Origin: CAZEDU01 sp964511185
GTDB taxonomy: Bacteria; Myxococcota; Myxococcia; Myxococcales; Myxococcaceae
DNA: 58,108 nucleotides
Direction: 5' to 3'
Assembly (NCBI GenBank): GCA_964511185.1
Contig: CAZEDU010000016.1
Span: forward strand, 1 to 58,108
The translations under genes were made by a program, and so were the position numbers. The notes beneath the pieces are model-generated. The model ran no database searches, was not told where the DNA came from, and saw only the letters and a list, made by a program, of their open reading frames with translations. Below, one piece after another: positions 26,033 through 34,529 of the stretch. Each line of letters begins with the position of its first letter. The stretch's first letter is position 1.

Positions 26033-27085
26033 TCACAGCCGGCAGGTGACCCCAATGCCGCCGACCTGCCGGGCGTAGACGAACTGGTCCTGGGTCAGCT
26101 CGTCCAGGTACAGCGCGCCCTTGAGCTCTAGGTCGATGTGCTCGGTCAGCGGCCGCACCAGGCGGGTGGAGACGAAGTTGCGGTCCTCCTCGTCCTCCAG
26201 CATCGGCAGCTCGGCCGAGTAGAACCGGCGGCCGCCGCCTTGCTGCACCGCCCCCTGCGACAGCCAGGTGAGCTTCCAAGGGAGCCGCAGGCCGAGCGCG
26301 CCCGCCACCCGGTGGCGGTGGTAGCTCTCGCCGAAGCTGTTCGAGGTCTGCTCGAGGTAGCTGTAGTGGACCGAGGCGAGCACCCGGCCGCGGTACTGGT
26401 AGCCCGCGGAGGCGCTGAGCACGGCGTCTTGCCGCCGACCCTGCGCGCCGGTCACCTCGCCCGTCGCGTCGCGCGCGAGCGCGTGGTAGCGAAGCTCGCC
26501 CAGCTCCCCCGCCGCGTGCACCGCGTGGCGCCGGTTGAAGCGATAGCGCACCAGCGCGCCGCCCTCCGTGCCCGTGAAGCTGTAGCGGAAGAAGCCGGGC
26601 TCCCAGTTGAGGAAGCGGTGCGGCCCCGCCGACACGCGCACCTCGAGCGTCGGCGCCCGGATGAAGTCGACGTACGGCCGCGCGGAGAGGTCGGTGTAAG
26701 GCCTGCCGCCGCGCCGGTCCTTGAGGCGCGCGTCGACGCCCAACCTCAGCGAAGGCGTGAGGGCGAAGCCGCCGCTCAGCGACGCGGCTTGAAAGACGGC
26801 GTCCTCGCTGCGCACGCGGAAGAAGCGCCGGGCCGCCACGTCGTACGCCCCGGTGAGCAGCCCCCGCTCCTTCGCCCACAGCCCCTCCAACGAGCCGAGG
26901 AGCGACAGGTTGGCGTCGGGGGTCGGCGCCTCGTCCGAGCGCTTGTCGGTGGCCACGCGCTCGGCGTTGGTGTCGTAGGCGGCCCCCACCGAGGCCCGCG
27001 CCGCGCCCTTCGCGTCCGCCCAAGTCACTCCGGTGAACAATGCGACGGCGGCGGCGAGGAGCGGCGGCAGCGCGCGAAGTAACAT
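26033..27085 (-). CDS. Predicted outer-membrane beta-barrel protein
   Basis: 350 residues from the ATG at 27085, with signal peptide PLLAAAVALFTGVTWADA. The mature part alternates polar and nonpolar residues with many aromatic belt residues (RFFRVRSEDAVFQ, FFRYSFTGTEGGALVRYRF, ASVHYSYLEQTSNSF), as in a barrel of about 14-16 strands. It ends GVTCRL and not in the usual Phe. No family is recognised. Its start is only 6 bases from the divergent lipoprotein start at 27092. Confidence 0.8.
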   Translation of the reverse strand: MLLRALPPLLAAAVALFTGVTWADAKGAARASVGAAYDTNAERVATDKRSDEAPTPDANLSLLGSLEGLWAKERGLLTGAYDVAARRFFRVRSEDAVFQAASLSGGFALTPSLRLGVDARLKDRRGGRPYTDLSARPYVDFIRAPTLEVRVSAGPHRFLNWEPGFFRYSFTGTEGGALVRYRFNRRHAVHAAGELGELRYHALARDATGEVTGAQGRRQDAVLSASAGYQYRGRVLASVHYSYLEQTSNSFGESYHRHRVAGALGLRLPWKLTWLSQGAVQQGGGRRFYSAELPMLEDEEDRNFVSTRLVRPLTEHIDLELKGALYLDELTQDQFVYARQVGGIGVTCRL

Positions 27086-27091
27086 CGCGCC

Positions 27092-27604
27092 ATGCGCGCC
27101 ATCTCGATTCTCCTGCTTCTCCTCGCGGGCGCCTGCGCCCCGCCGACCCTTCGCTTTCGCACCGAGGTGAAAGGCGAGGCGACGATTCCCGGCAGCCCGT
27201 TCGGGGCGCTGCTCGGCGTCCTCCCGCCGGTGAGCGGGCTGAGCGACATCGACTTCGACCAGAACCAGGACTTCCGGAACCAGGGCGTCACGAAGGACGA
27301 CGTGAGGAGCGTGCGCGTCGAGCGCGTCGTGTTCACCGTCCTGAGCCCCAGCGGGCAGACCTTCTCGTTCTTGGACACCATCGAGGTCGTCGCGCGCATC
27401 CCCCAGAAGGAGCAGCGCGTGGCGTCCAAGCGCGGGCCGTTCGGCGCCTCGTCGCTCTCGCTCGACCTCGAGAACCCCGACGTGACCGACTTCGTCACCG
27501 CGCCCAAGACGACGTTGACGGTGAGCGGCAGCGGGCGCCAGCCCGACCGCGACACCCAGGTCGAGGCGGTGGTGGGGCTCGAGGTCGAAGCGCTGATTCT
27601 CTGA
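27092..27604 (+). CDS. Small lipoprotein, unknown function
   Basis: 170 residues; lipobox LLLLLAGACAPP. The mature part looks beta-rich, has no cysteines after the lipobox, and contains RVERVVFTVLSPSGQTFSFL and a repeated VEA/VEV ending (VEAVVGLEVEALIL). This resembles LEA-like or immunoglobulin-like envelope lipoproteins, but I cannot assign a family. It is divergent from the beta-barrel gene with a 6-base gap, so each promoter must lie inside the other coding region. Confidence 0.75.
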   Translation: MRAISILLLLLAGACAPPTLRFRTEVKGEATIPGSPFGALLGVLPPVSGLSDIDFDQNQDFRNQGVTKDDVRSVRVERVVFTVLSPSGQTFSFLDTIEVVARIPQKEQRVASKRGPFGASSLSLDLENPDVTDFVTAPKTTLTVSGSGRQPDRDTQVEAVVGLEVEALIL

Positions 27605-27628
27605 GGCGGAAGCGGTCGAGCCCACGCG

Positions 27629-28774
27629 TCAGTCGGCCGGCAGGGTTTTGGCTTTGTGCTCGAGCGAATCCGCGCGGGCCTTCAGCTCATCGGCCAGCTT
27701 GCGCAGCCGAAGCTGCTCCTGCATCAGCCCTTCCAAGTCGTCCGACTCGAGCGCCGGGGTGCGCTGCGGCACGCCGACCACCGGGCGGCCGTCGGAGGCC
27801 TGCGCCGGGCGCACCGTGAGCGCGACCGACGGGGGCGTCGCGGGAGGAGGGGGCGCGTGCGGCGGAGGCGGAGACTGCGGCGAGGCCTCGGGCGCCCTGG
27901 AGGGGCTGCCCATCGGGGCGTTGGCGGAAGGGCTCAAAGAGGACGGGTCGGCCGAGTCGGAGGCGCCGACGCTGATCCCGGACGGCGCGGGCTGCGCCGC
28001 CTCGGCCCTGTCGTTGGCGGCGCTGTTGGCGGCCTCCGCGAACCCGCTCTGCCGCCGCGTCAGGCGGATGCGGCGGTCTTGCTCGTCGAACATCGCCTCG
28101 TCCGCGAGGAACTCGTTCATGCGCCGGTCCAGGTCGCGCTCTTCGCGGGCCTCGGCGATGCGGCCTTCGAGCGCCTTGAGCTCGCGGCGCAGCTTGTCCT
28201 CGCGGTCGCGCAGCAGGTCGGCCTGCTCGAGCAGGTCCTCCGGCTCTTCGGACGCCGGCTCGGCCTTGAGCGGCGGCAGCGACGATGCGGGGAGGCTGGC
28301 GCGCAGCCGGTCCCGCTCGGTGCGCAGCGCCTTGAGCGCCGCGAAGAGCTTCTGCCGGGCCGCGCGGTCGTTGGTCGAATCGAACGACGCGCGCGCGCGC
28401 TGAATCTCCTCGGTGAGCGAAGCGTGCAGAGACTGCTCCGCCGCCACCGCCGACTGCTCGGCCGTCGCGACCGCCTGCGCCAACCCGGTGAGCTCCGCCG
28501 ACAGCTCCTGCGAGCGCTTGAGCGCGGCGTCGAGCTCGGGGCTGGCGAGGAGCGCCTTGCCGCGGGCTTCCTTCATCTGGGCGATGCGCGCCGACAGTTG
28601 GTTGAGCTCGGCGCGCCGCGCCATCTGCTGCGCGCGGAGCTGGCTGAGCTTGCTCCGCTCGGATTGGACCGCCGCGCGCGCCTCTCCCACCGTCGCGGCG
28701 GCCGCGCGCGGGCTCGGCGCCAGAAGGGCGACCAAGACGAAAGCGAGAGCGGCGGTGGGCAGGCGAAGGCGCAT
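27629..28774 (-). CDS. Exported coiled-coil protein with Pro-rich segment
   Basis: 381 residues from the ATG at 28774, with signal peptide ALAFVLVALLAPSPRAAAA. Residues ~30-250 are a long, highly charged coiled coil (SKLSQLRAQQMARRAELNQL, EDKLRRELKALEGRIAEAR). A Ser/Pro-rich linker (SPQSPPPPHAPPPPATPP) follows, then a second short coiled coil near the C-terminus. Such proteins often span the periplasm or scaffold envelope machines, but no family is recognised. It is convergent with the lipoprotein gene at 27092. Confidence 0.78.
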   Translation of the reverse strand: MRLRLPTAALAFVLVALLAPSPRAAAATVGEARAAVQSERSKLSQLRAQQMARRAELNQLSARIAQMKEARGKALLASPELDAALKRSQELSAELTGLAQAVATAEQSAVAAEQSLHASLTEEIQRARASFDSTNDRAARQKLFAALKALRTERDRLRASLPASSLPPLKAEPASEEPEDLLEQADLLRDREDKLRRELKALEGRIAEAREERDLDRRMNEFLADEAMFDEQDRRIRLTRRQSGFAEAANSAANDRAEAAQPAPSGISVGASDSADPSSLSPSANAPMGSPSRAPEASPQSPPPPHAPPPPATPPSVALTVRPAQASDGRPVVGVPQRTPALESDDLEGLMQEQLRLRKLADELKARADSLEHKAKTLPAD

Positions 28775-28920
28775 GAAGTCGAAGCAGAGAAGAAGCAACG
28801 CAGGTGCCACGTCTCAAGGGGCCTGGGCGGCTTTACACCATAAAATACCTGAGCAATTCGAACCGCCTAAGCCGCTCGGCGGGACGTGAAGGCGGGGAGC
28901 GCACCTTCAGAAAGTCACCA

Positions 28921-28938
28921 CCCTCGGATTTTCGAGGG
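28921..28938 (-). terminator. Stem-loop behind the NtrC-type regulator gene
   Basis: CCCTCG-GATTTT-CGAGGG forms a 6-bp stem directly after the stop codon at 28944. It probably marks the 3' end of the leftward regulator transcript, though a T-run is missing. Confidence 0.5.
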
Positions 28939-28943
28939 GCGCG

Positions 28944-30350
28944 TCAAGGCTCGTCGGGCGCCTGGCCCTTCTGCAGGAAGCCGTATTTTTCGAGCTTGTA
29001 GTAGAGCGCCGAGGTCTTGATGCCGAGCAGGCGAGCGGTCTCGGTCTTCACGCCCTTGGCTTTCTCGAACGCCTTGCCGATGAGCTGCTTCTCCAGGTCC
29101 TCGAGGATGTCGGGGAGCGGCCGGTCTCCGTGGGGCACCGGCAGCGCGTCGCCCGGCGCGGAGGTGGACGCCTGGAGGAAGCTGGGCAGGTCCTCGGGGC
29201 GAAGCGCGTCGCTCTCGGCGAACACCAGCGCCTGCTCGATGGCGTTCTCCAGCTCGCGCACGTTGCCTGGCCACGCGTAGCGCGTCAGCTGCGCGGTCGC
29301 CTCGGGGGTGATGCCGCCGACGCGCGGGTTCACCTTGGGCGCGTGCTTGACGACGAAGTGGCGCGCCAGCTCGGCGATGTCTTCGGGCCGCTCGCGCAAG
29401 GCCGGCAGCTGCAGCGGTACGATGTGCAGCCGGTAGTAGAGGTCCTCGCGGAACCGCTTCTCGGCGACGAGCGCCTTCAAGTCGCGGTGGGTGGCGGAGA
29501 GCACGCGCACGTCGACCTGGAGCGTCTCTTCGCCGCCGACGCGCTGAATCTCCTTCTCCTGCAGCACGCGCAAGAGCTTGGTCTGAATCGAAAGGGAGAT
29601 TTCGCCGATCTCGTCGAGGAAGAGCGTGCCGCCGTCGGCGAGCTCGAAGCGGCCGAGCTTGCGCTTGATCGCGCCGGTGAAGCTGCCGCGCTCGTGGCCG
29701 AACAGCTCGCTCTCGAGCAACGTCTCGGCCAGGGCGGCGCAGTGCACGACCACGAAGGGCCCCTGGCTGCGGGGCGAGAGCGCGTGAATCATGCGCGCGA
29801 AGAGCTCCTTCCCGGTGCCGCTCTCGCCTTGAATGATGACGGTGGCGTCGGAGGCGGCGGCCTTCTTCGCCTGCGCGAGGACCTTCTGCATCGGCTCGCT
29901 CGAGCCGACCAGCGCGGCGAACGGGCGCGCGGCGTCTTGCTCGAGCGCCTGGTTCTGGGCGAGCAGCCGCTGCACCTTGCGGCGGGTGGCGGCGAGCTCG
30001 AGCCCCTTGTCGACCTTGGCGCGCAGCACGTCGGGCGGGAAGGGCTTGGTGATGAAGTCGAAGGCGCCTTCTTGCATCGCCCGCACCGCGGTCTCGATGG
30101 TGCCGTACGCCGTCACCACCAGGATGACGGCCTCGGGGTCGCTCGAGCGAATCGACTGGACGACCCCGATGCCGTCGAGCTCGTCCATCTTGAGGTCGGT
30201 GACCACCAGGTCGTAAGGCTGCTTCTGGTAGCTGGCGACGGCTTCGAGCGGCCGCTTGAAGGCGGCGACCTGGTGACCTTGCTTTTGCGCCGTCACCGAC
30301 ATGCCTTCTCGCAGCGTGTCGTTGTCGTCGATGATGAGAACGCGCGCCAT
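28944..30350 (-). CDS. NtrC-family sigma-54-dependent response regulator
   Basis: 468 residues from the ATG at 30350. Receiver domain at 1-120 (VLIIDDND, phospho-acceptor Asp52 in VVTDLKMDEL, ITKPFPP). AAA+ domain with GESGTGKE (175-182), GSFTGA (222-227, Ser replacing the first Ala of GAFTGA), GGTLFLDEIGE and WPGNVRELENAIEQAL. Fis-type HTH at the end (KTETARLLGIKTSALYYKL). It would activate sigma-54 promoters when phosphorylated. No histidine kinase gene adjoins it; the kinase at 33090 is a possible but unproven partner. Its start is 15 bases from the divergent Nudix gene. Confidence 0.95.
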   Translation of the reverse strand: MARVLIIDDNDTLREGMSVTAQKQGHQVAAFKRPLEAVASYQKQPYDLVVTDLKMDELDGIGVVQSIRSSDPEAVILVVTAYGTIETAVRAMQEGAFDFITKPFPPDVLRAKVDKGLELAATRRKVQRLLAQNQALEQDAARPFAALVGSSEPMQKVLAQAKKAAASDATVIIQGESGTGKELFARMIHALSPRSQGPFVVVHCAALAETLLESELFGHERGSFTGAIKRKLGRFELADGGTLFLDEIGEISLSIQTKLLRVLQEKEIQRVGGEETLQVDVRVLSATHRDLKALVAEKRFREDLYYRLHIVPLQLPALRERPEDIAELARHFVVKHAPKVNPRVGGITPEATAQLTRYAWPGNVRELENAIEQALVFAESDALRPEDLPSFLQASTSAPGDALPVPHGDRPLPDILEDLEKQLIGKAFEKAKGVKTETARLLGIKTSALYYKLEKYGFLQKGQAPDEP

Positions 30351-30365
30351 CAACGCCTCGGTGAG

Positions 30366-30953
30366 ATGAGCCTTCAGGAGACGCCTTTGTCGCAGGAACG
30401 GGATGCGTTGCTCAAGTTGCTCGCCGAACACCGTCCCGCCGACGCGAAGGAGCGGGAGGATTGGGAGCGGATGCTCGTCTTCGCGCGCACGCTCGAAGCG
30501 CCCCTCTCTCGCGCGCAGCCCGAGGCGCACTTCACCGGCAGCGCGGTGGTGGTCGACCCGACGGGCGAGCGCGTCTGCCTGGTGCACCACGCGAAGCTGC
30601 GCCGCTGGCTGCAGCCGGGCGGGCACGCCGAGCCGGGCGATGGCGGCGACCTGCGCGCGACGGGCCTGCGCGAGGCGCGGGAGGAGACCGGCCTGCCGGT
30701 GCGGTGGCACCCCGCCGCGCCCGGTGCGCTCGACGTCGACGTGCACGCGATTCCCGCGCGGAAAGACGAGCCCGGGCACCTGCACCTGGACGTGCGCTGC
30801 CTGGTGGTGGCGGACGACCCGGAGCGGCTGCGCGCCGACGAGACGGAAACATTTGGCGCGCGCTGGCTGTCGTGGAATGAAGCGCTGGCGGTAGCCGACG
30901 AGCCTGCGTTGTCGCGGCTCCTCCAGAAGGCTCGCGCGTGCTGCCGCCGCTAG
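30366..30953 (+). CDS. Nudix hydrolase
   Basis: 195 residues from the ATG at 30366. Nudix features are QPGGHAEPGD and REAREETGL, matching the REUXEEXGU half of the Nudix box; the upstream Glu of the box (Ex7R) is replaced by Gly, so the motif is slightly off. A helical N-terminal stretch (~50 residues) precedes the domain. Family members hydrolyse nucleoside diphosphates linked to another group; the substrate is not evident. It is divergent from the NtrC-type regulator gene and 14 bases ahead of the next lipoprotein gene. Confidence 0.85.
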   Translation: MSLQETPLSQERDALLKLLAEHRPADAKEREDWERMLVFARTLEAPLSRAQPEAHFTGSAVVVDPTGERVCLVHHAKLRRWLQPGGHAEPGDGGDLRATGLREAREETGLPVRWHPAAPGALDVDVHAIPARKDEPGHLHLDVRCLVVADDPERLRADETETFGARWLSWNEALAVADEPALSRLLQKARACCRR

Positions 30954-30967
30954 CCGTGGGGGGCGCC

Positions 30968-31795
30968 ATGCGTCGTGTCGTTGTTCTCAGCGCGCTGTTG
31001 TTGGCGGTGGGCTGCCGCCCAGCGGTGACGATTCGTCCGCTGCTCCCCGCGCCCTACGACGTCGGCGCCGAGCGGAAGGTGACCCTCGAGGTGGACGCCG
31101 CTTCGGGCAGCGGCATCGACACGCTGGACAGGGCCGGAGGGGAGATCGACCACCCGGGCCTGCCCGTGCCGGAGGTCGAGCAGCAGCTGTCGCGTGAGCT
31201 GCGCTCGACCGGCTACTTCACCGCCGCGCCGCCCGACTCGGCCGACTTGGTGTTCCACGTCCACGTGACCGCGTTCCAGGTGAAGGTTTGGAGCGGCGAC
31301 TCGGCCAAGAGCGACCGCACGCTCGAGTCGGTGATGCAGGCGAAGCTCGTGGTCTCGAAGCGAAACGGCGAAGCGGTCGCCACGCGCTTCTACACCGCGC
31401 AGGCCAAGCAGTGGCTGCTCAGCGGGGCGAACGCCGGCGACCTGAAGGGCACGATGGTGCGGGACACCAGCGCGGACCTGGTGCGCAAAATCGTGCACGA
31501 CTTCGTGCCGGTGGCCGACGAGCGCCGGGTCGAGCTCGAGGACGCGCCCGAGGTGAAGGGCGCGGTGGAGCTCATCACCCGAGGGCAGCTCGACCAGGCG
31601 CGCGCCGCGCTCGAGGAGGTGCTCACTCGAACGCCGGGCTCGGCGGCCGCGCACTACAACCTGGGGCTCATCGACGAGGCGGAGAGCGACTTCCCCGCGG
31701 CGGCGCGCCACTTCCAGGAGGCGCAGCGCCTGTCTCCGCGGCCGCTCTACGCCGCCGCGCTCGAACGCGTGAAGGGCCTGCGGAAGGTCCGGTAG
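30968..31795 (+). CDS. TPR-containing lipoprotein
   Basis: 275 residues from the ATG at 30968, with lipobox LLLAVGCRP. The first ~170 residues look beta-rich (LVFHVHVTAFQVKVWSGDS), in the manner of LPS- or stress-type lipoproteins of the DUF4136 kind, but I am not certain. The end carries TPR-like helices (ITRGQLDQARAALEEVLTRTPG, AAHYNLGLIDEAESDFPAA). It lies 14 bases behind the Nudix gene and so may be in the same transcript. The role is unknown. Confidence 0.8.
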   Translation: MRRVVVLSALLLAVGCRPAVTIRPLLPAPYDVGAERKVTLEVDAASGSGIDTLDRAGGEIDHPGLPVPEVEQQLSRELRSTGYFTAAPPDSADLVFHVHVTAFQVKVWSGDSAKSDRTLESVMQAKLVVSKRNGEAVATRFYTAQAKQWLLSGANAGDLKGTMVRDTSADLVRKIVHDFVPVADERRVELEDAPEVKGAVELITRGQLDQARAALEEVLTRTPGSAAAHYNLGLIDEAESDFPAAARHFQEAQRLSPRPLYAAALERVKGLRKVR

Positions 31796-31801
31796 CGGTC
31801 G

Positions 31802-32479
31802 TCACCGCGCCTGTGTCCAGAACGGCAGGAGCGGCTGACACTTCGCCTCGCACGGGGCGCAGAGCTCCCCTTCGCGCCGGCCTCCTCCCGCGGGAGGAGG
31901 GCCCCACCAGAACTCGGCCAACGCCAGCGCGCGCAGACCGCGCCGCGCGGCGTGGTGCAACAGCTTGGGGCCGGCGCAATCGCCCGCGCCCCACGACGGC
32001 GCTCCGGGCTCGAAGAACGACCGCAGCGGCCGGCGCTCGCCCGCGAAGTTGACGAGCTCGTAGGTGTCGAAGATGTCGCGCATCGCCCGGCGGGAGAGGA
32101 AGCGCCGGAGCCGCTTCATCGCGGCGAGCCTGCGCGGCGGTCCCTCTGGCGGAAACGAGGCGATCTGCAGCGTCAGCGCCTGGATGCGCGCCTCCGCCCG
32201 CGGCTCGAGCGCCAACCGTCGGGAGGCGTCGAAGATGGGCGGCACCCAACCGGGCACCTCCCACCGGCCGGCGAGCTGGCCCGAGAACGCGCGCAGCACC
32301 TCGCGGCGCCCCTCCGCCGTCTCCACCACCAGCACCCCGAACATCTTCCCGCCTTCGGGGCGCTGCACGGCTTGGGCGGTGGTGATGCCGTCTGCCACGC
32401 GTCCCTGGCGCAGCTGCGCTTGCAGCGCGAGCGCGGCTTCACGCGCCAACGGGTGGGGCGGAAGCCCAACGTGGATCAG
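31802..32479 (-). CDS. Stand-alone homologue of the N-terminal domain of long RluA-type pseudouridine synthases
   Basis: 225 residues if read from the CTG at 32479; a TTG at 32449 would give 215. Motifs match the N-terminal region of long RluA-family proteins: PHPLAREAALALQAQL, GKMFGVLVVETAEG, LRAFSGQLAG, GWVPPIFD, AGDCAGPKLLHHAA, ALAEFWWGPPP and CAPCEAKCQPLL. The following pseudouridine synthase catalytic domain (HRLD motif) is absent and the protein ends just after the Cys-rich motif. The TTG start would cut the conserved PHPL, so the CTG, which overlaps the upstream TGA as CTGA, is preferred. The biochemical role of this domain is not known to me. Confidence 0.75.
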   Translation of the reverse strand: MIHVGLPPHPLAREAALALQAQLRQGRVADGITTAQAVQRPEGGKMFGVLVVETAEGRREVLRAFSGQLAGRWEVPGWVPPIFDASRRLALEPRAEARIQALTLQIASFPPEGPPRRLAAMKRLRRFLSRRAMRDIFDTYELVNFAGERRPLRSFFEPGAPSWGAGDCAGPKLLHHAARRGLRALALAEFWWGPPPAGGGRREGELCAPCEAKCQPLLPFWTQAR

Positions 32480-32763
32480 CGCTTCGGCTCCGCGGGCTTG
32501 GCCTGCGCCCGCTGCGTGTCAAGCCTCTCGTCGGCCTTCACCTCGCCCTTCGCTTCGGGCTTGGGCGCTTCCTTCTTCTTCGACTTGTCGTCGCTGCCGA
32601 GCTTGCCCCGCGCCTGCCGCTGCGCGCTCATCACGCCCTGGCTCAGCTCTTGGCTCAATTGGTCGAGCTTGTTGCCGAACGGGCTCTTGTTGTTCGTCAC
32701 GCCCTTGGCGAACGACATCGAAGCGGTCAAGCACACGGCGGCGATCAAGATTTTGCGCGACAT
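32476..32763 (-). CDS. Small exported charged protein
   Basis: 95 residues from the ATG at 32763, preceded by AGGAG with 9-base spacing. A signal peptide (ILIAAVCLTASMSFA) is followed by a short helix (NKLDQLSQELSQGVMSAQ) and a Lys/Glu-rich disordered tail. There are no cysteines after the signal. It is followed by the RluA-domain gene with a 4-base overlap. The function is unknown. Confidence 0.75.
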   Translation of the reverse strand: MSRKILIAAVCLTASMSFAKGVTNNKSPFGNKLDQLSQELSQGVMSAQRQARGKLGSDDKSKKKEAPKPEAKGEVKADERLDTQRAQAKPAEPKR

Positions 32764-33089
32764 CTCGTGAGGCTCCTGCGAAGTCACGCGGGTCCATAGC
32801 GCAATCGATGGGCGAAGCGCCAATCGCGCGCAGTCGGCCTGGAGGGGAAGGGAACCGGGCTGTCGAACGCTCGAGCGAGAGTCGCCGAGCGGTGCCGTGT
32901 GTCGAGCCGGGGATTTTGTCGCGGCTGGGCAGGCGGTGGGCGTGAAATCGGTTGCTCCAGCGACGTTTTTCACGCCCACTGCGAGCTCCACGCGTCGAAC
33001 GGGCACCCACCGCCGTTCGGCGGTCGTGTCTTGGCGGGGGCACGGGCCATCGGAGCGCCGACGCCTGCCCACAGCCACCAACGCTCCCT
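32764..33089. other. Intergenic region with a 12-bp perfect inverted repeat
   Basis: This 326-base gap lies between the histidine kinase stop and the small exported protein start, both leftward. At 32936-32979 the arms GTGGGCGTGAAA and TTTCACGCCCAC are perfect over 12 bp with a 20-base loop. It may be a hairpin at the 3' end of the kinase transcript or an operator for the small exported protein. No other gene is convincing here. Confidence 0.6.
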
Positions 33090-34529
33090 TCAAGGCCAGC
33101 CAGCGCCGCCCTTGCGAAGCTCGTCGGCTGGAACGCGCAGGCGAAACACGGTCTGCCCGGGCCGCGACTCCACGGTCAGCGCCCCGCGGTGCGCCTGCAC
33201 CAGCTTGCGCGCGAGCGGCAACCCCAGCCCGGTTCCTTGCGCGCGGGTGGTGAAGAACGGCTCGAAGACGCGCTCGAGCAGCTCGGGCGCGATGCCGGGT
33301 CCTTCGTCTCTGACCTGGACGACGTAGTCCGTGCCTTCGCGCGCGCCGCGCACCTCGACCCGCCCACCCGCCGTCGACGCCTGCACCGCGTTCTTCACCA
33401 GGTTGAGCAGCGCGGACTGCAAGAGCCGCAGGTCGCCGGAGAGCGTCGCGGGCTCCACGCTCACCTCGAGCGCCACGCCGGCCTGACGCGAGTCGCCCTC
33501 GAGCAGCGCGCAGGCGCCGTGAACCCACTCGCCTGCCTCCAGCGGCGCGAGGCTCACCTGCTCCTGCCGCGCGAAGGTGAGGAAGTCGTCCACGATGCGC
33601 TTCAAGTACGCCAGCTCCTGCTTCACCCGCCCCAGGTGCTCGCGCGCGGGACCTTCCTTCGGCAGCTCGTCGCCGAGCAGCCCGGCGAACAGCTCGATGC
33701 CGCCCAGCGGGTTTCGGACCTCGTGCGCGACGCCGGCGAGCATCAGCTGGAGCTGGCGGTCGCGGGCCTCGAGCTTCTGCCGCATCTGCTCGAGCTCGCT
33801 GGCGAGCACGCCCAGCTCGCGCACCGGCTCCGACCCGACCGGCGTGGTCAAGTCGCCCCGGCCGATGCGCAGCGCGCTCTGCACGAGCCGCTCGAGCGGG
33901 CCCAAGAACGCCCGCGCGGTGACGAGCGCCAGCGACGCGAGCCCGATGACCGCGAGCGCCACCAGCCCGGCGTACACGCGGAAGAGCCGCACCAGCGGGC
34001 CGAAGAACTCGGCGCTGCCTTCGACCGCGACCGCGCCATAGACGGACGCCCCCGAGCGCAGCGGCGCGTAGCCGGTCTTGTAGTCGCGGCCATCGGAGCC
34101 GCGGAAGAGCACCTGCGACGCGGTGCGCTCCCCTCGCCAGACCCGCTCCAGCTCGAGCCGGTCTCTGCCGAGCTCGGGTACCTCCGCGCCGATGGGCAGC
34201 GCGCCGCCGACGTCGATTCGCACCCGGCCTTGCCGGTCGAACACCACCACGCGCCGGAGCCCGGCCACCGCGCGCAGCTCCTCGAGGTCGCGTTTCACCG
34301 CGCGGAAGCTCCGCGTCTCGAGCCGGTCGTCGTCGGGCTCGAGCGAGAGCACGCGGTCCTCCGACAGGCGCGCCGCCGCGGAGGCCGCGAGCGCCGACAA
34401 GCTGCGCCCCAGCTCGTCCTCTAAGATGCGGCGCGTGAGCCCGTAACCCGCCCAGCCCGCGGCGAGCAGCAGCAGCAGCGTGGGAGCCAGGATGACGACG
34501 AACAGCCGGCCGCGCACCGAGCGCGGCAT
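33090..34529 (-). CDS. Sensor histidine kinase
   Basis: 479 residues from the ATG at 34529. Membrane helix 1 at ~8-30, periplasmic sensor ~35-180, helix 2 ~183-205, HAMP ~206-258 (GPLERLVQSALRIGRGDL), HisKA with phospho-acceptor His269 (GVAHEVRNPLGG), and HATPase with NLVKNAVQAS, DEGPGI and GTGLGL. All boxes are intact. The start overlaps the stop of the PilZ gene as TGATG (a GTG at 34532 gives GTGA), so the two proteins are made together, and c-di-GMP may feed into this kinase. No response regulator is adjacent. Confidence 0.94.
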   Translation of the reverse strand: MPRSVRGRLFVVILAPTLLLLLAAGWAGYGLTRRILEDELGRSLSALAASAAARLSEDRVLSLEPDDDRLETRSFRAVKRDLEELRAVAGLRRVVVFDRQGRVRIDVGGALPIGAEVPELGRDRLELERVWRGERTASQVLFRGSDGRDYKTGYAPLRSGASVYGAVAVEGSAEFFGPLVRLFRVYAGLVALAVIGLASLALVTARAFLGPLERLVQSALRIGRGDLTTPVGSEPVRELGVLASELEQMRQKLEARDRQLQLMLAGVAHEVRNPLGGIELFAGLLGDELPKEGPAREHLGRVKQELAYLKRIVDDFLTFARQEQVSLAPLEAGEWVHGACALLEGDSRQAGVALEVSVEPATLSGDLRLLQSALLNLVKNAVQASTAGGRVEVRGAREGTDYVVQVRDEGPGIAPELLERVFEPFFTTRAQGTGLGLPLARKLVQAHRGALTVESRPGQTVFRLRVPADELRKGGAGWP

